From an uncultured Bacteroidota bacterium (GTDB taxonomy: Bacteria; Bacteroidota; Bacteroidia; Chitinophagales; Chitinophagaceae), in assembly GCA_938008665.1 (NCBI GenBank), contig CALLKA010000165.1, forward strand, positions 1 to 6,460: a DNA stretch of 6,460 bases, read 5' to 3'. Of the stretch, positions 1 through 6,460 are shown in pieces (within the stretch, counting starts at the first letter, position 1; every line of letters begins with the position of its first letter). Below the pieces are notes generated by a model. The model was given only the letters and a program-made list of their open reading frames with translations, searched no databases and was not told the DNA's origin. Position numbers and translations under genes: made by a program.

Positions 1-31
1 ACTTGATTGCGCCTATTTATTACAATTATGT

Positions 32-1525
32 TTACCAATGATTCGTGGCTTTTATCGCACGCGCCCAACCATGAATACACGCCGACCTTTCGGCTTCATT
101 GACTTTCGGCTCAAAGGTTTGATCAACTTTCCACTTAGCGCTTAACTCTTCTATATTCTTCCAGAACCCAACTGCTAACCCCGCCAAATAAGCTGCGCCT
201 AATGCAGTCGTTTCAACCATTGTTGGTCGAATCACTTTTGTATTTACGATATCAGATTGAAATTGCATGAGTAAGTTATTATGTGTAGCACCGCCATCTA
301 CCCTTAATTCCGCGATGGGGATGCCTGCATCTGCTTCCATGGCTTTTAACAAATCATAACTTTGGAATGCAATACTTTCGAGCGCAGCGCGTGCAATATG
401 AGCAGAGGAAGTACCGCGCGTAATTCCAACAATAGTGCCTCTTGCATGTTGATTCCAATAAGGCGCACCCAAACCTGCAAATGCAGGAACGAGATATACC
501 CCATCTGTATCTTTAACTTGACTTGCCAAGGCTTCTATTTCAGAAGAATTTCGAATTAAGTGCAAACCATCACGTAACCATTGAACAACCGCACCACCAA
601 TAAATACACTCCCTTCCAAGGCATAATAAGTATGCCCATTAATTTGTAATGCGATAGTAGTTAACAAATTATTTTTTGAGGCAACGGCTTTTTCACCCGT
701 ATGCATTAACATGAAACAGCCTGTCCCATAGGTGTTTTTCACCATACCTGCTTGCGTACACATTTGCCCAAATAATGCAGCTTGTTGGTCACCCGCAATC
801 CCTGCAATCGGAATTTCATGATGTGCAAATAGTTGCGTGGTATGGCCATAAATTTCACTGCTACTTTTTACTTCAGGCAACATGGAAGCAGGGACATCTA
901 AAATTTCTAATAATTCCTTATCCCATTGTAGTGTATGAATATTAAATAACATGGTTCTAGATGCGTTGGTCACATCAGTGACATGAACTTTGCCGTTGGT
1001 TAATTTCCAAACCAACCAGGTATCAATGGTCCCAAATATTAGTTCGCCCTTATTCGCTAAATCACGCGCACCTGCTACATTATCTAATATCCATTTTACT
1101 TTTGAACCCGAAAAATAAGCATCTATGACCAGCCCTGTTTTTTCTTGAATTTTTTGTGCAAGTCCTTTGTCTTTTAAAGAATCACAAAAGTCGGCCGTAC
1201 GTCTATCCTGCCAAACTATGGCATTATAAATAGGCTGCCCCGTAGTTTTATTCCATACAACAGTTGTTTCTCTTTGATTGGTAATTCCAATAGCAGCAAC
1301 ATCATCAATAGACAATCCCTTCATGCTAATGGCTTCGGTTGCCACACCCATTTGAGTACTCCAAATTTCAAGTGGGTCGTGTTCAACCCAACCCGCTTTG
1401 GGAAAGATTTGTGTAAATTCTTTTTGAGAAGTCGCGTGAATTTGCCCTTCATGATCAAACAAAATAGCGCGACTACTGGTCGTTCCTTGATCAAAGGATA
1501 AGATATATTTTGGCATTACAATCAT
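32..1525 (-). CDS. glpK: Glycerol kinase (FGGY family)
   Basis: Cytoplasmic enzyme that phosphorylates glycerol with ATP to sn-glycerol 3-phosphate, feeding glycolysis or phospholipid synthesis. The 497 residues match the usual family length of about 500 and all hallmark segments are present. These are the phosphate-binding DQGTTSSRA at 12-20, the glycerol-contacting NQRET at 83-87 and W105, the FGGY signature beginning YFSGSK at 137-142, the catalytic-base segment AGDQQAALFGQ at 244-254 (D246), the nucleotide-loop YGTGC at 266-270, and the second signature around VDGGATHNN at 409-417. Two in-frame ATGs compete, at 1525 and 1516. The second gives MPKYILSFDQGTT, which resembles typical GlpK N-termini more closely, and neither has a clear Shine-Dalgarno site. 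It lies 36 bases after the envC-like gene, and no glpF or glpD is visible because the window ends 31 bases downstream. Function is secure; only the start is uncertain. Confidence 0.97.
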   Translation of the reverse strand: MIVMPKYILSFDQGTTSSRAILFDHEGQIHATSQKEFTQIFPKAGWVEHDPLEIWSTQMGVATEAISMKGLSIDDVAAIGITNQRETTVVWNKTTGQPIYNAIVWQDRRTADFCDSLKDKGLAQKIQEKTGLVIDAYFSGSKVKWILDNVAGARDLANKGELIFGTIDTWLVWKLTNGKVHVTDVTNASRTMLFNIHTLQWDKELLEILDVPASMLPEVKSSSEIYGHTTQLFAHHEIPIAGIAGDQQAALFGQMCTQAGMVKNTYGTGCFMLMHTGEKAVASKNNLLTTIALQINGHTYYALEGSVFIGGAVVQWLRDGLHLIRNSSEIEALASQVKDTDGVYLVPAFAGLGAPYWNQHARGTIVGITRGTSSAHIARAALESIAFQSYDLLKAMEADAGIPIAELRVDGGATHNNLLMQFQSDIVNTKVIRPTMVETTALGAAYLAGLAVGFWKNIEELSAKWKVDQTFEPKVNEAERSACIHGWARAIKATNHW

Positions 1526-1561
1526 TTATTTGATGGTAAGTTAAAAAAAGAAATGCAAAAA

Positions 1562-2905
1562 CTATCTTCTGTTTTTTAACCAAGATTCAGGATCCAAGGC
1601 TACTCCCTTTTCGTTATAAATCATGAAGGAAATTGCACCCTCACCGTCAAGGTTCACGCCCGACTTTCCTAAAACAGTTCCGGCTTTCACTTCTTGTCCC
1701 ACATTCACTGTCGCATTATTTAAGTAGGTATACATAGTGAAGTATTTACCGTGTTGAACGATGATCGTTAAGTCACCATTCACATCCCCAACATAGGACA
1801 CCTTTCCATTTGCTACACTTCGAACTGAAGTTCCCTTGGGTGCCGCTAATTCTATTCCGTCACTTTTGCGATTTAATTTGGTGCCAGGAATATTTTCAAC
1901 ACCAAAATGTATATACACATACCCTTTATCTGCAGGCCAAGGTAAATTACCTCTATTGGTTTCAAATGAAACGGATGTTTCCCTACCTTCTTCTGTTGTT
2001 TCTAATGCGGAATAAGGACGGTTATCCGTGGTACTTTTCAAGCCCCCTTCTCCTGCGCTTACCTTGGCGCCAGTTGCTGTTGCCGTTTTATTTTCACTAC
2101 TTGGCTTCACTTTGGTATTGTCATTATTTGCTTTTAGTTTAGCCAATCTGTCTTTTTCTTTTTTCTCTGCTTCTAAAGTTTCTCTTCTAATAATTGTCAA
2201 AATTGCTTGTTGCATTTTTTTACGTTGCGCCTCCTTTTGACGCACCTGTGCTGTAATTTCTTGCTCCTTACTTTTTAATTGATTCACTACCTTATCCTGT
2301 TCTTTTCTATCCACCACTAAAACTTTTAATTGGTCATTTTGAACATTCAATGTTTTTAATCGGTCCTTTTTATTCGAACTCAATGTTTCAATTTTTACCC
2401 CCAAATCTTTTTGGGATAAATCAATGGCTTGCGCTTGCGCAGTTCTATTTTGTCGATAACTTTTCAAATAAGTAATTCGCTTTACTGCGTCATTAAAACT
2501 ATTGGCTGAAAACAAGAAACTTAAATATTCATAAGCACTGCGACTTTTGTAAGCAAAGATGATACTTTTAGCATACCTCGATTTTAATGTATCTAAATCC
2601 TTATTTAATTTTTGAATGTCTAATTGATTGGTGTAAATAGCATTATCCAAAATTTGGACCTGCTTTTTGATCCCATTGATTAAAGCCTCTCTTTTTTTAA
2701 TTTTATCTCGAATGACTGCCAATTGACCCAAGGAACTTTTCTTATTTTTTTTAGTTTGTTCTAATAACCGATTCAATTCATCTAACTCCTTACGAATAGA
2801 CTGTTCTTCCTTTTGTAAATCGTCCCTTGAACCATTTGCTTGTGATTGCACATTAGCATTGGCAAAAATTAATAATAAAACAAAAAGAATAATTTTTTTA
2901 AACAT
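1562..2905 (-). CDS. EnvC-like murein hydrolase activator with degenerate LytM (M23) domain
   Basis: Periplasmic coiled-coil protein of 447 residues. A signal peptide covers about residues 1-22 (MFKK, then a hydrophobic run, with cleavage near QSQA). Long charged coiled coils follow at about 25-115 and 160-260, then a Lys/Ser/Thr/Gly-rich, probably flexible linker at about 255-315. The C-terminal LytM-type domain spans about 320-445 and ends in the typical DPESWL. The fold is recognisable from GIELAAPKGT, VANGKVSYVG and VKAGTVLGKSG, but zinc ligands are lost: the HxGxD position reads SDGIE (348-352) and the HLHF position reads AISF (424-427). Family knowledge: E. coli EnvC likewise has a dead LytM domain and activates amidases during septum splitting. 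Many databases would still label this protein an M23 peptidase. Inference: it activates or positions a cell-wall amidase. It starts 23 bases after the lipoprotein gene, preceded by a purine-rich GAAAAAAAA stretch that could serve as a weak ribosome site. Confidence 0.9.
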   Translation of the reverse strand: MFKKIILFVLLLIFANANVQSQANGSRDDLQKEEQSIRKELDELNRLLEQTKKNKKSSLGQLAVIRDKIKKREALINGIKKQVQILDNAIYTNQLDIQKLNKDLDTLKSRYAKSIIFAYKSRSAYEYLSFLFSANSFNDAVKRITYLKSYRQNRTAQAQAIDLSQKDLGVKIETLSSNKKDRLKTLNVQNDQLKVLVVDRKEQDKVVNQLKSKEQEITAQVRQKEAQRKKMQQAILTIIRRETLEAEKKEKDRLAKLKANNDNTKVKPSSENKTATATGAKVSAGEGGLKSTTDNRPYSALETTEEGRETSVSFETNRGNLPWPADKGYVYIHFGVENIPGTKLNRKSDGIELAAPKGTSVRSVANGKVSYVGDVNGDLTIIVQHGKYFTMYTYLNNATVNVGQEVKAGTVLGKSGVNLDGEGAISFMIYNEKGVALDPESWLKNRR

Positions 2906-2928
2906 AATATTTTTTTTCGCAATAATGA

Positions 2929-3774
2929 TTACTTCCGCTTACCCATTTTAGGTACACCTGTTTTAGGTATTGCAAAAGTATATTTTACAGGCTCATTAAA
3001 TGTAAATTCCTTGACTTCCAGCTGAATATCCAGCTTCTGCTGCGCAACAATTGAAATGGTTCTTTTTAAGGGAAACTGATATTGTCCAACAATCACATGA
3101 TCATCATAAGTGATATCGCAAGTACGATGCTGATTTACATCAACATCATCTAATTTCAAATGCAACACTTTTGAATTATCATTATTTAAAATCACTAAAT
3201 TTTTAAACAGTCTTCCAATTAAGCTTACTTTAAATTGATTGTCATTGGATTTATAAGATAAGATACTAGTACTATCCATAAAAATTGGATTCCCTAAAAT
3301 TAAATCCTGTAGTGTACTGAAGGTGAACGGGATTTTTAATAATTCTTGCAGGTAACTTATAGGCCTTCGCTCAATACTTTTAGTTTTATTTAAAGGATAT
3401 AATAAAACTACACTGTCTTTTTTTATGAAAGCCTTGATCCCAATAACTCCCATGGCACCTCGAATCGTGATATAAATTTGACTGTCCTTAATCATACTCA
3501 CATTGGCAATGTAGGAATCTGCATTTTTAGCTGACTCGTATTCTACCTTAATTCGGGCATTCATTGTCTTATAATCAAGCTTTGCTACTGCAATTTTGCT
3601 TAATATATTTTTCACAATGGCCAAAGAGTCTACTTTTTTTATTTCTGCAACAATTTGGCTTTTGGTGGTATCGCTTTTAGATGCCGCATCTTGTATGATT
3701 TGCACTTTTTTAAATGTGGCACAAGAAGATGCCAGTAGCAATAAAAAACCAAATAAATATTTTTGTTGCACCAT
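2929..3774 (-). CDS. DUF4292 family LolB-like outer-membrane lipoprotein
   Basis: Predicted lipoprotein of 281 residues. The N-terminus MVQQKYLFGFLLLLASSC carries a short hydrophobic signal and a lipobox with the acylated Cys at 18. The mature start, CATFKK, has no acidic stretch of the kind used as a surface-export signal in Bacteroidota lipoproteins, so the protein probably faces the periplasm. The body (about 65-270) is β-rich and fits the DUF4292 pattern: MNARIKVEYE at 71-80, MIKDSQIYITIRG at 94-106, an IKKDSVVLLYP strand at 117-127, and LQELLKIPF followed by LQDLILGNP at 142-163. DUF4292 is related to LolA/LolB-type lipid carriers, but its exact function is unknown. The frame stays open upstream to an ATG at 3855, but that would add 27 Trp/Arg/Lys-rich residues inside dut and bury the signal peptide. 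ATG 3774 has an AAGGA site and is preferred. Sits 8 bases after dut and 23 before the EnvC-like gene. Confidence 0.85.
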   Translation of the reverse strand: MVQQKYLFGFLLLLASSCATFKKVQIIQDAASKSDTTKSQIVAEIKKVDSLAIVKNILSKIAVAKLDYKTMNARIKVEYESAKNADSYIANVSMIKDSQIYITIRGAMGVIGIKAFIKKDSVVLLYPLNKTKSIERRPISYLQELLKIPFTFSTLQDLILGNPIFMDSTSILSYKSNDNQFKVSLIGRLFKNLVILNNDNSKVLHLKLDDVDVNQHRTCDITYDDHVIVGQYQFPLKRTISIVAQQKLDIQLEVKEFTFNEPVKYTFAIPKTGVPKMGKRK

Positions 3775-3779
3775 GTATA

Positions 3780-3784
3780 TCCTT
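3780..3784 (-). promoter_or_regulatory. Shine-Dalgarno site of the DUF4292 lipoprotein gene
   Basis: On the minus strand the end of dut reads TAAGGATATACATG. The AAGGA overlaps the dut stop codon TAA and lies 5 bases before the ATG at 3774. This is the best ribosome-binding site in the window. It fixes the lipoprotein start at 3774 in place of the upstream ATG at 3855, and suggests that ribosomes ending dut reinitiate on the next gene. Confidence 0.6.
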
Positions 3785-4223
3785 ATTTTTTTCCAGTATG
3801 TCCAAATCCACCAGTGCCTCTTTGCGTTTCGTCTAATGCAGCAACCAATTCCCAATCTACTTTCTCAACTGATTGAAAAACCATTTGCGCAATACGATCA
3901 CCATCATTGATTATTTGGGACTCCTGAGATAAATTTATTAAAATTACTTTTATTTCTCCTCTGTAATCTGCATCAATAGTTCCTGGGGTATTTAAACAAG
4001 TTATGCCTTGCTTAATAGCCAAGCCACTGCGGGGTCTAATTTGCGCTTCCCAATTTTCAGGAATGGCTATAGAAAGTCCGGTGGGCACCAAACATCTTTC
4101 CATGGGTGCTAATATAATGGGCGAAGTTATAAATGCCCTTAAGTCCATCCCTGATGATCCAGTGGTTGCATAAACCGGCAGAGGATGATGACTATTATTT
4201 ACAATTTGGACTTGGTGTGGCAT
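3783..4223 (-). CDS. dut: dUTP diphosphatase (dUTPase)
   Basis: Hydrolyses dUTP to dUMP and pyrophosphate, keeping uracil out of DNA and supplying dUMP for thymidylate synthesis; cytoplasmic. The 146 residues match the homotrimeric dUTPase family, and all five conserved motifs are present in order. Motif 1 is SGMDLRA (24-30) and motif 2 PRSGLA (64-69). Motif 3 is GTIDADYRGE (81-90), with the catalytic Asp at 84 and the uracil-stacking Tyr at 87. Motif 4 is GDRIAQMVF (108-116) and motif 5 RGTGGFGHTG (135-144), the flexible C-terminal arm that closes over the nucleotide. In motif 5 a His stands where many family members have Ser. Translation starts at ATG 4223, since the protein then begins just before the first β-strand as is usual; no Shine-Dalgarno site is visible. 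The 67-base gap to porV is the widest in the window, while the stop codon is almost joined to the lipoprotein gene downstream. Confidence 0.97.
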   Translation of the reverse strand: MPHQVQIVNNSHHPLPVYATTGSSGMDLRAFITSPIILAPMERCLVPTGLSIAIPENWEAQIRPRSGLAIKQGITCLNTPGTIDADYRGEIKVILINLSQESQIINDGDRIAQMVFQSVEKVDWELVAALDETQRGTGGFGHTGKK

Positions 4224-4228
4224 GCCAA

Positions 4229-4236
4229 CAAAAGTA
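4229..4236 (-). promoter_or_regulatory. Possible Bacteroidota -7 promoter element upstream of dut
   Basis: The minus strand reads TACTTTTG, an exact match to the Bacteroidota -7 consensus TAnnTTTG, in the 67-base porV–dut gap. It is weak evidence: the nearest TTTG (4246-4249) is only 9 bases upstream, against about 17-23 for a usual -33 element, and the site is just 5 bases from the dut ATG, so a transcript would be nearly leaderless. The gap is AT-rich, so a chance match is quite possible. No terminator hairpin is visible in the same gap. Confidence 0.2.
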
Positions 4237-4290
4237 AGTAAAAATCAAAGGAATTAGCACTGGAAATCACTACAGTAAATTAGGAATATG

Positions 4291-5445
4291 TTAAAAATAA
4301 AAAATGGATCCAAATCTAATGGTATTAGATAATGGATTTCTTGATAATCCTCCTCCAGAAGGAACTAAATAAGATATGTTAAACTTGTTTTGTAAATACT
4401 GAAAACTGGTACCAATGGTAAAGTATTGACCATTACTGGAAACTTGTGATTCATAGGTATAACCAGTTCTTAAGTAAAAGATGCTATTATAATTATATTC
4501 AGCACCAACGGATGCCTTCAATGTTTCCCCTAATGGCGGGCCATATTGTTTTGAAAAGGAATTGAACCAACTTGATACCACGGATTGAGAAAAATATTGT
4601 TCGTCGTTTCCTCCGGCGGTGAGATCCGGATATGCAGGCACCAATAATCTGTTTACATCAACGCCAAACTCTAGGGAATTATCACTATCAAATTTAGTTA
4701 AGTATCCCAAACCTAACCCAAGATTGGCTGGAATAAAATACTTTCTTGCATTTTCATTCGAGTAATTTATTTTGCCGCCCAAATTAGACATTAATAAACC
4801 TGCATGAAAGCCTTGTCCATTTTCATTTTGTTTGAAGTACAAACTAACGTCACCCGAAAGTGTATTGCCCGCTTTAAAATTGGTGCTTGAATTTAGTAAT
4901 GCCCCTTGAACCAATCTTGAATTTATATAACGTAAGGAAACGCCCAAACTTAAATTCTGTGTTAACAATATACTATATCCCGCATCAAAACTAAATTCAG
5001 AAGGTTTGGTATCTAAATATTGTGTTCCATATTCATCTGAAAAAGTAATGTTACCCAAACTAAAAAATCGCAAGGAACTATTAATACTACTAAACTCATT
5101 TAACTTTTTATAGTACCCCATACTTGCCAAATAAACATCAGATAAACCCAAATCTTTTAACCAAGGTGTATAGTTAATTAAGAAACCACTGTTTTTTTCT
5201 AGCAATGGTAGTTTTGCTGTATTACCAAACAAATCGTTGGCCTCTGGTGACATTGCTAAGGATAAGTTTCCCATTCCCGCTGATCTTGCATCAGGTGATA
5301 TACGCATAAATGGAACTGCAGTATTAATTCGCTTATTATAAATTTGCGCGTATAACCCTTGGGAAATAAAAAATAAAGCTAAAAAAACGAAAGCCAATTT
5401 TCTTATTCCCATATTTACAGATGAGGCGTTTTTCATGATTTTCAT
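4291..5445 (-). CDS. porV: Type IX secretion system outer-membrane protein PorV
   Basis: FadL-like outer-membrane β-barrel. In the T9SS, PorV takes cargo leaving the translocon and delivers it to the PorU sortase at the cell surface. The 384 residues include a signal peptide with hydrophobic core at about 17-30 and cleavage after LYA (33). The mature N-terminus has the PorV hallmark TAVPFMRISPDARSAGMG (42-59), then SPEAN (66-70), NTAK in place of the more usual NPAK (75-78), NYTPWLKDL (91-99) and SLRFFSLGNITFSD (124-137). Alternating β-strands continue to NTIRFGSIFYF, the expected aromatic end of an outer-membrane barrel. Candidate starts are ATG 5445, 5436 and 5412; the last, MGIRKLAF, would give a more compact signal peptide, and no Shine-Dalgarno site decides. 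The gene follows porU by 28 bases, the order known from other T9SS bacteria, and the two are probably co-transcribed. Confidence 0.95.
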   Translation of the reverse strand: MKIMKNASSVNMGIRKLAFVFLALFFISQGLYAQIYNKRINTAVPFMRISPDARSAGMGNLSLAMSPEANDLFGNTAKLPLLEKNSGFLINYTPWLKDLGLSDVYLASMGYYKKLNEFSSINSSLRFFSLGNITFSDEYGTQYLDTKPSEFSFDAGYSILLTQNLSLGVSLRYINSRLVQGALLNSSTNFKAGNTLSGDVSLYFKQNENGQGFHAGLLMSNLGGKINYSNENARKYFIPANLGLGLGYLTKFDSDNSLEFGVDVNRLLVPAYPDLTAGGNDEQYFSQSVVSSWFNSFSKQYGPPLGETLKASVGAEYNYNSIFYLRTGYTYESQVSSNGQYFTIGTSFQYLQNKFNISYLVPSGGGLSRNPLSNTIRFGSIFYF

Positions 5446-5473
5446 TATATACAGTAAAGATAGTTAATGGCGA

Positions 5474-6460
5474 CTAATATTTCATAAACTTATTGCTGAG
5501 TTGTATTTCTTGTCGGGTATCCTTCACACTCAATCTATAAAAATAAGTGCCAGTGGGCAGCGTCCCCAAGTCAATAACATTTGATAACACCACCCTATTT
5601 AAAAGAGGTCCTTCAAAAGTTTTGGTTAACAGCTTTATTCCTATATTATTATAAATTTCAATCGTATAATTTAGCGACTTATTCGCATCCCTTAACTGGC
5701 TGATTTCAAAGCTAAATTGCGTACTAGATCGCACTGGATTTGGGTAATTTGTTAAGTTTTTAACCGCCAACGTTTGACTATTGGGTACTATAACGTTTAA
5801 AGTATCCCGATTCGAGTTCCCAATTAAATCCCAAGCTTTAATAATGAGTTGATGAGCCCCAATACTTAATGTGGGTAATGCATATTTTATTTTACCACTT
5901 TGATACGTGTTAACATCTGCTGTATAATAATTATTTAAAATAATCGGGCTTTGCGCATCTCCATCAATGACCAAACTAATATCGTGGCCTAATGAGTTTC
6001 CTGAAGTTTGAATTCCCGAACTATCTTTTAAATTGATATATAAATTTGAATTTGGATTAATCCAAGATTTTTGTTTGTACTGATGCAAGGTGTCATTTAT
6101 GAATACTTTTTCAAATATAGGTCCAGTGGTGTCCGTTGAAACATTTTCCGAAAACGTATTTACAAACAAACTATCATATATACCTATAGCATCAGCATTT
6201 CCCATGTTATTGGTTGCATAAAATTGCATTCTCAAAGCCCCTTGATTGATGGCCACTTCCTTTGGCAAAATAAAATCAACTGTAAACAATCCTTTGGTTA
6301 CAATTGCATTCCCTTTAAATAAAATATTTTCTTGCGTAGTAACACTTTGCGGTATACTTGATGAAACATTAGCCAATGTTTTTTGCTTTTTTGGAATATC
6401 AAACAAAATAAACTCAATCAACCCATCAAAATTATTGAGCAGATTTCCATTTGCATTAAT
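5474..6460 (-). CDS. porU: Type IX secretion system sortase PorU, C-terminal part (5' end outside window)
   Basis: Partial gene: the frame is open to the window edge and 328 C-terminal residues are visible, starting INANGNLLNNFDG. PorU is the surface transpeptidase that removes the C-terminal sorting domain from T9SS cargo and attaches the protein to lipopolysaccharide. Its gingipain-like (C25) catalytic domain would lie upstream and is not seen. Visible is the family-typical β-sandwich tail: FDIPKK (20-25), DTTGPIF (110-116), then SGIQTSGNSLGHDI and VIDGD (148-168), LNNYY (175-179), and GAHQLIIKAWD (201-211). A T9SS-type C-terminal domain begins at NYPNP (238-242) and ends GTYFYRLSV…KFMKY. 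This domain is kept on mature PorU in studied species. A TTG at 6421 could be mistaken for a start, but the upstream residues continue the same family pattern, so it is internal. porV follows 28 bases later. Confidence 0.93.
   Translation of the reverse strand: MNANGNLLNNFDGLIEFILFDIPKKQKTLANVSSSIPQSVTTQENILFKGNAIVTKGLFTVDFILPKEVAINQGALRMQFYATNNMGNADAIGIYDSLFVNTFSENVSTDTTGPIFEKVFINDTLHQYKQKSWINPNSNLYINLKDSSGIQTSGNSLGHDISLVIDGDAQSPIILNNYYTADVNTYQSGKIKYALPTLSIGAHQLIIKAWDLIGNSNRDTLNVIVPNSQTLAVKNLTNYPNPVRSSTQFSFEISQLRDANKSLNYTIEIYNNIGIKLLTKTFEGPLLNRVVLSNVIDLGTLPTGTYFYRLSVKDTRQEIQLSNKFMKY

Noticed and set aside
362..559. Short plus-strand open frame opposite glpK (a second one lies at 1274-1501).
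   Set aside because: Both lie wholly inside the glpK coding region on the opposite strand and show no protein-like features.
1526..1561. T-rich stretch between the EnvC-like gene and glpK as a terminator, or as a promoter with TTTG spaced 17 bases from TACCATCA.
   Set aside because: No stem precedes the T-run, so it is not an intrinsic terminator; the would-be -7 box matches the TAnnTTTG consensus poorly.
1810..2240. Two overlapping plus-strand open frames opposite the EnvC-like gene, rich in Leu, Phe and Tyr and looking membrane-like.
   Set aside because: They are antisense to a well-supported gene, and the hydrophobic look comes from reading the complement of Lys/Glu-rich coiled-coil codons. 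No ribosome site or family resemblance.
3596..3910. Plus-strand open frame of 104 codons spanning the lipoprotein–dut junction.
   Set aside because: Antisense to two confident genes, no recognisable domain, no ribosome-binding site.
4224..4290. Search for a small RNA, riboswitch or hairpin in the widest intergenic gap.
   Set aside because: Only 67 bases of AT-rich sequence with short AGTG direct repeats and no stable inverted repeat that I can find by eye.
6419..6421. TTG as a possible start of a shorter protein at the right end of the window.
   Set aside because: The frame is open to the window edge, and the upstream residues (NGNLLNNFDG) continue the PorU pattern, so this is an internal Leu codon.

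Overview
The window looks like an ordinary chromosomal segment from a member of the Bacteroidota. The base composition is AT-rich. A PorU–PorV pair from the type IX secretion system (T9SS), a family known only from this phylum, lies next to a DUF4292-type lipoprotein and an EnvC-like protein. Shine-Dalgarno sites are weak or absent for most genes, which is also usual in this phylum. I lean towards the Chitinophagia (for example Chitinophagaceae), but that placement is inference from general sequence feel and not from a diagnostic marker.

Layout: all six genes are on the minus strand, so transcription runs from position 6460 down to 1. In that order they are: the 3' part of porU (cut by the window edge), porV, dut (dUTP pyrophosphatase), a LolB-like DUF4292 outer-membrane lipoprotein, an EnvC-like coiled-coil protein with a degenerate LytM domain, and glpK (glycerol kinase). 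The gaps between genes are 28, 67, 8, 23 and 36 bases. There is no gene-free stretch longer than 67 bases, and I see no hairpin terminator in any gap. One polycistronic unit is therefore possible, with the 67-base porV–dut gap and the 36-base envC–glpK gap as the likeliest internal breaks.

How the genes fit together: PorU is the T9SS sortase and PorV the outer-membrane barrel that shuttles cargo to it, so these two work as a pair at the cell surface. The lipoprotein and the EnvC-like protein are also envelope proteins. The first probably sits on the periplasmic face of the outer membrane. The second lacks the zinc ligands of M23 peptidases and so probably regulates cell-wall hydrolases without cutting peptidoglycan itself. 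Dut and GlpK are cytoplasmic metabolic enzymes (pyrimidine pool sanitation and glycerol phosphorylation) and probably share only the transcriptional neighbourhood.

I found no tRNA, rRNA, mobile element, CRISPR array, large repeat or convincing undescribed system. The observations most worth following are the lost active site of the EnvC-like protein, its possible partnership with the upstream lipoprotein, and the weakly conserved C-terminal domain of PorU.
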